A DNA stretch of 64,000 bases, from contig NC_084610.1 of assembly GCF_033807715.1 (NCBI RefSeq), positions 735,001-799,000 of the forward strand, given 5' to 3'. The position numbers and the translations under genes were made by a program. Under the pieces are notes generated by a model. That model worked only from the letters and a program-made list of their open reading frames with translations. It had not been told where the DNA came from and searched no databases. Within the stretch, counting starts at the first letter, position 1, and every line of letters starts with the position of its first letter. Origin of the DNA: Cololabis saira. Taxonomy: Eukaryota > Chordata > Actinopteri > Beloniformes > Belonidae. Positions 35,068-45,308 of the stretch are shown piece after piece.

Positions 35068-35259
35068 CTCGCACTTATGAATGTTCTGTATACTGTACAG
35101 TCTTTACAAAATCAAATAAATAAAAATAATAACATGGCAGTCAAATGCTAAACATTTACACACCAAACATGACCCCTACAAATTTCCTCAACTTTAACTT
35201 GGAGGCAGGTTTGGTCATTGCATCTGCAACCATATCATCTGTGGGACAGTAAACCAGTA

Positions 35260-38184
35260 TCATCTTCTCCTCTCTAATAGTGGACCTAAGTCCTTCATCT
35301 TGAATCTGGTGGAAAGCATGCCTTTCTGCATCACCACACGAACACTGGTCAGGTTTGCTGTAGGTGAGAATGTTTCACCGTAATCTATCCCTGCCCTCTG
35401 GCTGTATCCTTTGGCTACAAACCTAGCCTTGTATTGCTCGTGTCCGTCACTGTCCTCTTTGATGGAGTATACCCGTCTTCCTCCCACTGTCTTTCTGCCC
35501 TCTGGCAACTTAGTCAAAGTGAAGGTCCGGTTGTCTTCTAAAGATTTAATTTCCTCATCCATCGCTCTCTGCCATTTTTCTGACGCTGATGATGTCATGG
35601 CCTCTTTAAAGGTTGTCGGTATACCACACACCGCTCTATAGCAATAGTCTATGCTGGTGAGTGTGCTATCACCCTCCTCACTGTCCTCCTGAGTAACATA
35701 GTCCCTCAGATACCCCGGCGGTTTACGCTCTCGGGTGGGATATCTCCCACTGCTTGAGGCATGTGACGTCACCTTGGGGTGCTTCTCGCCACCATCCTCA
35801 GTTGACTGTGGGCTAACAGCCCGCTCATCTATGCTCACACTAGACTGTGGTGTATCTATTTCCTCACCACCTGTTCTAGAGTCCATTCCCAGCATTTGCG
35901 TCTGCGTCTCGTTCTCACGTGTCGTCTGGGTGACAAACTTCACCAGTCTGTGCTTCTGCACTTTCCCTTTATCGGGATAATAAACCAGAAAAGCAGGACT
36001 GCCCTTGTCATGCCCTACAAAAAGTCCTCTATCACACCTGGATTCCAGTTTACCTCTGTCCTGTTGGTAAGCGTAACACACTGATCCAAACTTGTGCATC
36101 CTGGCTAGATTACACTCTCTCCCCGTCAGTGCTGTGTATGGGGTGGTACCTGTGTGCTTATTAAAGCACCGGTTTCTTGTGTACGCTGCTTCCTGAACAG
36201 CATGGTGCCACAGACTTTTAGGTAAGTTGCTGTCTATAAGCTTACATCTGGCCATCTCGAAAAGAGTACGTCCTTCCCTCTCAGCTATCCCGTTCTGATG
36301 CGGGGAGTAAGGACAGGACGTCTCATGTCTGATCCTGTTCTTCCTCAGTAATGCCCGGAACTCTCGGTTAGTGAACTCGGTTCCGTTGTCTGATCGTATG
36401 CATTTTACGTTGCCATAAGGCGCTACATCGGCTAAAAACTTCTCAGTAGCCTGAAGTGCATCACTCTTCGCTCTCAGAAAGTAAACAAACACTACTCCGG
36501 TACACACATCTGTGAAAGACTGCATATATTTAAAACCGTCTATAGACTTGTTGTTTACTGGACCAGCAAGATCTGTGTTCACCATCTCAAGTGGTTTATT
36601 TGCCTTTTCAGTTGGACCTCTGTTTCTCATTTGAGTGAATTTTCCCTGTATGCACACATCACATTCTTTATCAGGCCTGCGCTTTGCACCTTTAATATGC
36701 ATGCCTACTGTCACATCCTGCAATTTCAGTATATCCTCGTAATTGCAATGACCCATTATCTCATGCCATGTCTGGATATCATGGCTGACATTACACACAT
36801 CATATTCATCACACTCGGTTTGCAAGTAGTACATTCTCTTATTCACATGAATATTAAACCTTGTGCCATCGGGGGTAACAAGAGCATCTTTACCTTCCTC
36901 AAAGAATACTTTGGCACCATTAGCAGTAGCACACTTCACTGAAAACAGTTCTTGAGGGAAGGAAGGGATGTAGAGGGCCTTCTTCAGCGTCACCTTACAC
37001 CGGCGCCCCTCACTGTCTATGAGGCACACCTGTGCGTCTCCCTTACCTCGTGCCAACCCGAAAGTGCGCTTCCCGTCTGCCAGCTCCATGCTGTGCCTCT
37101 CCGGCTGGAAGTCGCTCTCAAAGCTCTTGAACCGCGTCTTGTCGTTGATGATGTGGGATGACGCCCCGGTGTCCACAATCATCCCCTTTCTCAGGATCTG
37201 CTGCGCTGACCGGCTGCCGCTCTCCGTCTCCGCTCTGAAGAAGAAGTCGTCTCCTCCCGCTGCTCTCCGTGCGTCATCTCGGTCCTCTCCGTGACCGCCG
37301 TCGTATACGCCATCTTGGACCCGCGCGTACCGAGCGCTCTGTCCACGTTTCTTTCTGCACACCTTGTCTGCATGCCCGGAATGTTTGCAGAAACCACACC
37401 AAACCGCCTTTTTACAGGCATCTTTCCGGTGACCGCTCTCCCCGCATCTCCAGCACGTCAGCTCCGTCGGGGGTCCGCTCGTTCTCCTCCTTGACGCCGC
37501 CCGCGCTTTCAGCACCCTTTCTCCCGCCTCCTCGGCGGCTGCGTCGGTGTCCTCCGCGGCCTCGAAGTTCCGCAGCTTGGCCTTGAACTCTCCCAGCGAC
37601 ATGTTCACTGAGCCGTGCGTCACCATCAGCGTGAACGGCTTGTATTTCTCTGGTAGTCCCCGCATAATCATCGCCATCATCAGCCCTTCGCTTGGCGCCT
37701 CACCTGCGCTTTTAAGCGCGGTAATAATCTGCTCTGCCCTGATAATATACTCCGTCACAGTCTCTGTGTCAGCTTTCTTCAGTGCAGTCATTGTTATGTA
37801 CAGGGAGACGATGCGGGGCCTACCTTTGCCAATATAATGTTCCCTCAATACTTTGAGGCTTTCCCGGCCCTTATCCTTTGTCTCCCTGAATATAAGTCCG
37901 AGACTCGTGTTGTCGAGAAGCGGCGCCAACGCGCAATATGCGTCGGCGTTCAGCTTGTCATCCAGGGCCCGCTGCTCTGCCGTCATGGGTCCCGCTGGTT
38001 CTTCCAGGATAGTCCTTTTCAGACCCGCTCCATGCATGCAGCACAGCATCCTCTCTTCCCAGAGTTCGTACTCCTCCGCTCGCCCGTCAAACGTGGGCCA
38101 CTTGCTCTTGCTTCTGTTCGTCATGGCTCGTGCTTCGTAGTAGCCGCCCGTTAGCTCAGCTTTAGCTCCGCGTGGTTCTCCCAC
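35260..38184 (-). pseudogene. Copia gag-pol polyprotein with deleted reverse transcriptase
   Basis: 974 codons open from the ATG at 38184. In order: Gag; two CCHC-type zinc knuckles (CWRCGESGHRKDAC and CGFCKHSGHADKVC, about residues 245-275); aspartic protease DTGASS at about 340; integrase with an HHCC zinc region, catalytic Asp in VNTDLAGP, second Asp in IRSDNGTEF and Glu in PHQNGIAERE; start of the reverse transcriptase (KARFVAKGYSQ, FSPTA). After TSVRVVM the protein jumps to a RFKMKDLG segment that normally lies after the YVDD box, then to RNase H end sequence in another frame (TDDMVADAMTK, in complement at about 35170-35260). Two internal deletions therefore removed the polymerase core and most of RNase H. 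Confidence 0.92.
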
Positions 38185-38297
38185 CGCTAAACTAGCTATA
38201 CTTTGCAGCTAATAAGCTACCGCCGTTACCTCACCGCACCAGCAGGCCGGCGTCTTACTTTGCTCGTCGTCGACTAGCCTAGAATCTATTTCGTGAC

Positions 38298-38311
38298 CTG
38301 GGCCCATAACC
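38298..38311 (-). promoter_or_regulatory. Copia primer binding site, initiator tRNA-Met half molecule
   Basis: Directly inside the 5' LTR, the + strand reads CTGGGCCCATAACC, identical to the anticodon-stem-loop segment of eukaryotic initiator tRNA-Met, so the element strand is complementary to it. Priming from a cleaved initiator tRNA is known for Drosophila copia. Confidence 0.85.
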
Positions 38312-38579
38312 TGTTAAAAACCTTGGTCACACTAGCAGTATGCAGAAGTAAGATTCTAAAGAATAATCGACTTAATAAACTTTCAGCCAACTGTGGCGTA
38401 TTTATTCCAGCTTCAGTAATGCACATACAGGCTGCTCTCATCAACAGGTGCAGAGGAAGAGAGAGTGAGCAGGGCGCGAACACACCCTTTTATACGACGT
38501 ACCGCTGACGTCAGCACGTCAGCTTCTCTCACATCAAACAGCAGTACAGTAACAGTCAGTCATATATTAACATTTAACA
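38312..38579 (-). repeat. Copia 5' LTR
   Basis: Identical by eye to 34800-35067. In element orientation it carries a TATAAAAGGG-type box (complement of 38487-38496, cccttttata), expected for its promoter. Confidence 0.95.
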
Positions 38580-38584
38580 ATTAT

Positions 38585-39400
38585 TACCGTTGTTATTACT
38601 ATTATTATTTTTGCACTACACCCCACCCTACTATTTACTCATATTTACATCTCTTATAGGGCGTTGCAACACGGTAGTTTATATTCAATTAACAAAAGTC
38701 ATGCAAAGACTAGCCGACACGCACGCAAACATGAAAAACTACAAGAAAGTTGGAATTTGGTTGTAGGAAACACTAAATTCGCACGCAAACATGAAAAACT
38801 ACAATTTGGTTGCAGGAAACACTAAATTCGCACGCAAACATGAAAAACTACAATTTGGTTGCAGGAAACACTAAATTCTTACCGTTTTCACAGTTTTCTT
38901 CTTAAACAGCTGATCGGTAGGACGATTCTGTGTTGTTTTAGTCAAGTCGACGATGTTGACTCGTGCGCATGCGCAGTGACGCAAAGTAGGACATCTCGCC
39001 GGGTAGGATAATTTGACAGAACACCGGCCCCCAGTGGTCAGCTGAGGAACTGCAACGCTTCTTTCTTTTTTTTTAATTATTAATTAATACATTTTTTAAA
39101 ATATTTACAGGTTTTTTGGTCAAGTAGGGCTCAGATAAGCTTGTTTTCACAAGATATGTTCATTATAGTAAAAAAATGGATTTTGCCCATCATAGTTGCT
39201 AGTATTCTTAAATTATTAAGTCTGAAATATTAGAGCGACAACTCAGAAACTCTAAGCTAAGCAATAATCCCTAGACGTGCACCATGAAGACAGAGAGGGG
39301 GTTTCTGACATTCTGGGGTAGAAGGAGCAAACTCATCTCAGGCACAAAGCATCTTAAAATGAATCAGAACGGCAGCGTCTGTCATCAGTCTGCCAGAAAA
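38585..39400. other. Intergenic with three-copy tandem repeat
   Basis: Non-coding. Holds the short tandem repeat at 38721-38878. The ggtaggataatttgacagaac segment near 39002 resembles words in the 62-bp repeat family at 29060. Confidence 0.4.
38721..38878. repeat. 49-bp tandem repeat, three copies
   Basis: Units start gcacgcaaacatgaaaaact at 38721, 38781 and 38830; the first carries an 11-bp extra segment. Confidence 0.93.
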
Positions 39401-39529
39401 TGGCCCGGTTTCCCAGATCAGTTAAGTAGTTCTTAACAGCGAAAGACTTCTTTCAAACCATCTTAAGGAGCCTGTGAAAGAAGTCTTTCGCTGTTAAGAA
39501 CTACTTAACTGATCTGGGAAACCGGGCCA
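39401..39529. repeat. Perfect inverted repeat, 55-bp arms, 19-bp loop
   Basis: Arms 39401-39455 and 39475-39529 are exact complements, starting tggcccggtttcccagatca. A transcript would form an uninterrupted 55-bp stem. It is best read as a minimal MITE; a small-RNA precursor is possible. No coding. Confidence 0.9.
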
Positions 39530-42500
39530 ATGTCTTTACAAGACCGGGAACATGTCATTATAACAGCCTGAGCAGCATAGATGTTTATTAAAGCATGCTG
39601 CGCTCACATATTTTTCTTTCTTCAGTTTTAAATCTTTGCCACGGTGTGTTTTGCTTCAGGTCAAACGATCAGCTCCTTCCAGCTACTCTCAGCGTTTTTT
39701 CCTTGCGTCCCTTCATGCTTTGACGTTTTAATGACGAGGAAAAGTGGTCGTTTCCTCGCTTGGAACAGGCGAGCTGTACTTATGTAGTGAACTGATCTCC
39801 CGACCAGCGTCATGTGGCTTGAGTCTGGCAGCGTTGTCGACTCTTCACGCCACTAAACTGAGCTTGATCGCATTTCTCCAGTCTCTAGCTTTAATTTAAC
39901 AATTTATAGTTTACAGCTTCTCAATCCTGATCTGTGGTCAGCAAGGGTTAAAGCTTCCTCAACGAGAGGAACCGGACGATACAGATCTGCAGCAGGGACC
40001 AACGGAGGACGTTTGCTCAGATCACGACAGATTGTCCACTGACCTTCTGTCTGACGGAAACGGAAAACCACCCAAACATGTTTTACATGACTGGTTCGTG
40101 TCATCATGAGAAACCTCAGAGAACATTGAGTTAATTGTTACCTAAATGATCAGTTTGTAGAATGAAGGCTTTGAAAAATAAACACAAGAGCATCAGAAGT
40201 GGAGATGAGAAGTCTGTCAGATGTTTCTTTTTAGCTACATGTGGTTTGTAATCTACAATTTATGGGCACCGCTATGCGCAAAAAGGCATTTATCTATTCT
40301 TCTAACAGTGCTTGCATCTAAATATATGTGTTTAACTCAAGGGACACCCTCTAGTTTTCCTTTCTGACACCAATCTGAAATTGTGAGGACGTGCAGTTCC
40401 TCTATTGACCACTAGGGCTGAGTCACTCTCCACTGACCTTTCACCTTTAAATGGCAACTTTACAGCAAAAATAACATATTTACAGGCTTAAACAAAAATG
40501 GTGAACTTTATGGGGGGTACATTTTTATACATTACTTATCAGTTAAAATTATATCAATTAAAAGTAACTCTGTTATTGTTTTAGCTACTTTTGGAGAACT
40601 TGACTTTTTATCTATGAATAAAGACCTAACAGAGTATCATCATTCTCATAGATAATTAGGCTTTTTGTGCTGTAAATTGTTACTTGAAATGATATCTGAG
40701 AGATTTGATGGACAGAATTTATCCGAAAAAATGTAAAGTAGCTTTAAACAGCGATACGTGTTTTCTGAACCGGGCTGTAAATATGTTTATTTGCAAATGC
40801 AAATCACTAAGCAAGTTTAAACAAATCTTTAAAATCAATACTCTTTATGGAGACAAAACGGAAATGGACACATGAACTGACAGCCAGTGACCAAAGTGCC
40901 TTGCTCAGCTGAACCACTTTTTCTTTTCTTTTATGCTTTTCTTTTAGAAGTTTTGTGAAATGAAGAAATTGTAAAAACAGAACATTAGAAGGGGTAGGAC
41001 TAGAAACGTTTTTTGAAACTTCATCCTACACCCTTTCAAACAGGAAATATTTATCTACATATAGATTTGTCTCTTTAATTTGCTTTGTTTTGCTTATGGT
41101 TTTTTTTTTTTTTTTTTCGGTATATACATTTTATGTATTCTGATTATTTTTTTGTTTTTGTTTTAACCTGTTTGAATAAATAATGAAATGAAATGAAATG
41201 AATATTTCTGTAGTAAAGTTGTTGTAAAGTTGGACATTTCAACACTGAGGTCAATGGAGGTCGACTCACTTGGTCAGTGGAGGAACTGCAATCTTTCCCA
41301 CTTCCTTACTTACTGGCCTCAATCGTCAAACATGTTGATCAAATGTCAGAAAATCAGACTTTGAAACTCTTCAGTAAATGATGGATGACACGAGAACAGA
41401 AGAAGACGTGCTCTATTCTTTAGAGGTCTAAAATCTTTATCCCAGCGCAGGCTGACTGTGTAATTGTTCCTATTAATAACTTTCAGTGAAGTCATCATTA
41501 CATAACTGCTTTAATTTGCTTTACTTTAGAACTTTAAAAGTTACAACAAAGTACAACAAGTATTTTAATTTCCCATTCATCCTTCAAAGGGTTTCTGCCG
41601 TGAGCTCCGTGTGTGTCCTCGGTTACGAGACAGTTTCAGTCTGCAAGTGTTTTAATGGCACGACTCTGAACTGTCTGCTGCATCTTAAGCCGTAAATCTC
41701 ACACAAACGCGACGTGATTTGTGGAAACAAACAGAACCTGTCTGGCAGATTTACCAGGAATGTGTTCACTTTACAAGACTTAGACATAAAATATTTACAT
41801 TAACCCTCCGTTTCTACGTCTCCATCTACCCTGAAATCATCTTTTAACAGCCAGTTTACGAGCTGGGATGTAAAGTGAGACATGTTTGATTTGTCTTTTG
41901 GGGGGTTTTCTTATCGAGCTGAGACCTACCTGATGAAACTGTCTGGGGAGAAAAGCTGGATCAGTTTACAGTCTGTTAAACCTGAAATTAAAGCTTTGAA
42001 AACTGCATTATAGTGGTTCAAAAAGGGAGGGACAGGATACCTCACTTTTAATGTCGGTAATCTGTTTAAAACCAGGTCCTAAACAGCAGAGCATAACTCT
42101 CAAAGAGCATCAAATATACCGGGAGAAACGACAAAACAATGTTTCTATTATCCAAACTTAGAAAAACAATTAAAACTGTGTAGAAAAGGCAAACTGGGGC
42201 GTAGCTGCAGTAGATCTCTAATTACAGTCGTTTCTCCCTCAGCTGTTATGGAGTAAACTGAAACCCAGGAAAGACAAAGACGTGAACCCTTTTTTGGCAC
42301 TGGCAAAATAATTAAAAAAAAGAGGTGTTTATTTGACATTCAGGTGTGCAACGGGACAGGATAGTCTGCACGTTTATTCAATTATCTAAATTCTCCAACA
42401 TACCCTGTTGAAGACAGGTCTGGACTGCAGGCCGGCCTGCTCACTTCTTCTTCTTCACTGGTTTTGCATGTCATAGTTTCATTAGATCTTTATTTTTGTA

Positions 42501-42559
42501 AGTACTTTAATAGATAGACCTAGCTGCTAAGTTATAAGAAAGATTGGTTAATAATATTA
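39530..42559. other. Intergenic DNA
   Basis: No gene recognised. A LINE 3' tail lies at about 40930-41204; the rest is AT-rich single-copy-looking DNA. Confidence 0.4.
40930..41204 (+). mobile_element. LINE 3' tail
   Basis: A gaaggggtaggactag block, a poly-T run and the terminus gaataaataatgaaatgaaa with (aaatg)n repeats, the style of a fish LINE 3' end. No coding part is left. Confidence 0.45.
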
Positions 42560-42567
42560 TGAGCAGA

Positions 42568-43905
42568 TAGACTTGTAGGTCTCGCGATCACTTTTTTGTG
42601 GTCTTGTTCTTGTCTCGGTCTCTTAATTTCTTGGTCTCTTAATGCAGTGTCTCCCAACCTGAGGTCCTCCCCCCCCTGGGGGGCGTCAGAGATCTCTGGG
42701 GGGGCGCAAAACTTTGTCTGCTCTGAAATTATGCAGTTGTAAAAATTATATTTGCGAATTTTGTGTTTTTTATACACTGGTGACAAACACAGGAAATGAT
42801 TTCATTCCTTATTATTATATCATTACTCAACATTTAATCTACTCCGACAGGTTGTTAAAGGAAAAATGTTAAAAAAGGTTGGTCTCATATTAAAAGAGAC
42901 ATTTTTCAGAAATATTTTTGTCCTTTTATGTCCTTTTGTGCGTATTTTATACATTGGTGACATTGCAGAAAAACAAAGTCATATGTATACAGAGTAAACC
43001 AAAGAGAAATGTATCAAAAAAACATAATTCATGTTCATTTTTTCAATTAAAGACTATTTTGGTGCTAGTATGACGGGTCGGGGGCCCTGGCTGGTCTTAG
43101 ACACAAGTAGGGGGGGGACAAGGAAAAAAGGTTGGGAACCACTTAATGTCTCAGACTCGGATCATTGAGATGCCGTTACCAAGGTAACAGAATCTGGAAT
43201 CAGCAGTTCTTCCTCTTGTTAATGTACAGTTTAGTAAACTATTTGTATTTTACATTTGATTTAATGTTTTGGTGCATCTGCATGTGTGTCTGTATTTAAT
43301 TACAGTTTTGTGTTCATAAAGGCCTTGTTTGAATAAATATATGAATAATATTTGCATATCGTTGTGATTGATTAAGCATCAGGTCCATTTCAGTGACGCT
43401 GATATACGGTGTAATCTGATTACTATAAGGGTAAATATAATGTAATTTCAATCTTTAATATTTAAAATTCAGGTTTCATCTCCAAATTAAGTCCAATTTA
43501 AATCAGTAACATTTACTATTCATGACTTTTCTGAGGTGGAGGGGGGTGTTGGAGCTGGTTATTCTGGTAGATACTTTGGGACTAGTTAGTAGTCGTGTCA
43601 ATCCTTAAAAGCTCTGGAGTCAATCCTCCAATAGTGTAGAAATAGCGGTAGTGCAGTCGCCACACATATCTGATCTCAGCTGATGGATGAAAACATTTAT
43701 AGTGAGTTCAACATCATCATCCACTTCTCTGTGTTATTGATCTGCAGTTGAATACAAGCTCATATGGAAACTAGCTGAACCAGGATGATGTTCTACAATC
43801 ACGCAGGATCAGGAAATAACTAGGTTTGTTTTTGGTCTCGGTCTTGATCATCTCTGGTCTTGGTAGTGTCTTGGTCTCGTTTAGGTGGTCTTGACAACAA
43901 GTCTA
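42568..43905. mobile_element. hAT-like element with nested hAT
   Basis: Starts TAGACTTGTAGGTCTC and ends with the complement TAGACTTGTTGTCAAGACC. Flanks TGAGCAGA (42560-42567) and TTAGCAGA (43906-43913) form an 8-bp duplication with one mismatch. No transposase seen. Confidence 0.65.
42649..43146. mobile_element. Inner hAT-type MITE
   Basis: Begins cagtgtctcccaacctgagg and ends ggttgggaaccact, inverted with each other. The G-rich cctggggggcgtcagagatc block is typical of such fish MITEs. Target duplication is not clean. Confidence 0.55.
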
Positions 43906-43913
43906 TTAGCAGA

Positions 43914-45251
43914 ATGCAGGAAAAATACAGAAAGGAATTGTGAGACAAGTAAGCTGAAGCTCCCTCTTGTGGTTTGTGTCCGGTGTTGCAACTGATTCAT
44001 AGTAATAAAAAAACATTTATACTGCAGCTGATGAAGACATAACGACTGGAATCAGTCCAAGAAATATCTGCTAACATTCATCCAGCTCAGTGTCTGTTTG
44101 GACTTTATTTACGGTGTACCACTAGATTATAAATGATTAACTGTAGGCCAACAAAACAAGGTTAAATATAAACCTTTTTTTACCTCTTCACAAAGCACAT
44201 AAAGTGGATTTTATGCTTTGGAGCTGAAGCAGTCTATCAACGTTGTGCTTGTCTGCTGTTAAAAGTTCAGGTTGATTACTTGGAAAATGTGAAAATGCAT
44301 GATTTGGATGTATTGCAGTGTTCAACTAAAATAATGTGCACGGAGTAAAACTTAAATAATTATTTGATTTGATTCTAGGCCATGTGTCATGGGGGTATAA
44401 GGTTGCAGGGGGGCGTTTCCATTCGTGTGCCAAACATAATAAGTCAAGTTAGAGTTTAGCAGCAGTCTGTGACAGGAAGTTGGTCATTTTCTACACGTAT
44501 TGTGCAACTCTAGCCAAAATGAAATATTAAATAGCCAATTATTTTGTAGAAGTAAATTGGCATAATCTGAAATTAAAGTGTTGAATTTTAACTTACAAAA
44601 AAGAGAGGAAAAGAAAAATAAAGCATAGAATGGTCCTGAAAAAGTTTTAAAGGCTTCTACAATTTGAACCTAACAAAAATATTACTTTAATTAGTAAGTG
44701 TATTTAAATGTTTCACTTAGTATAAGGAATAAAGTTTGATCAATTTTAATTCAGTTTAGATGTAGCTAAACGTTTTTTAGCATTTGATTATTTTGTAGTA
44801 TTTATGGCGTTATTTCATCTTTTTTTTTTAAATTACATTATACGCAGACTTTTATTTTTGCGTTTTGTCTTACTTTTCTTTTTTTTAAATGCTGAAACAA
44901 AAACGTTTCCTGCAATAAAGCATCTATTTGTCTAATTAGAAGCGTGTTATCTTGTTAAATAACTCACTAACTGTTACTGCGTCACAAAATAGTATTTTAC
45001 TTTGCAAAATACAACAATAATACTGTATAGTGACTGTCATGATAAAAGTGTATACAAAAAGCATAGAAGCAGTAACTTGTGTTTTACATAAATATATCAC
45101 ACTTGGTTAAATAAAAAATAAAAAAAGATTCAAACTTTCAAGATCTTTTGCTAAAGAGCGAAGTTTTATTTTGAAATGAGCCGCCAGCGGAAGTGTTGCG
45201 GCTTCATTGCTGCGTCTTGACTGTTCTGCTGTTGCTCTAGTGCGCAAAACA
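43914..45251. other. AOX upstream region
   Basis: AT-rich. No TATA box or other core motif could be assigned. The last about 70 bp before the ATG (gagccgccagcggaagtgttgcgg) is locally GC-rich and is the likely 5' UTR/promoter edge. Confidence 0.35.
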
Positions 45252-45308
45252 ATGATGTCTGCAAACACTCAAGGAGACACTTTATGCTTCTTTATCAATG
45301 GAAAAAAG
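45252..45308 (+). CDS. aox: AOX exon 1
   Basis: 19 codons from ATGATG, ending FFINGKK before gtaaat; phase 0. Start of the ferredoxin-like fold. Confidence 0.9.

Larger units (their letters stand above)
34800..38579 (-). mobile_element. Ty1/copia LTR retrotransposon, recent but defective
   Basis: Two 268-bp LTRs with TGTTAAA...TTTAACA ends, identical by eye over their full length, and a 5-bp target duplication ATTAT (34795-34799, 38580-38584). The single long ORF runs on the minus strand with domain order gag, protease, integrase, reverse transcriptase, which is the copia order. Most of the reverse transcriptase and RNase H is deleted, giving 3.78 kb against about 5 kb for a complete element. 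It must have been moved by enzymes supplied from another copy, or been deleted after insertion. Confidence 0.95.
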
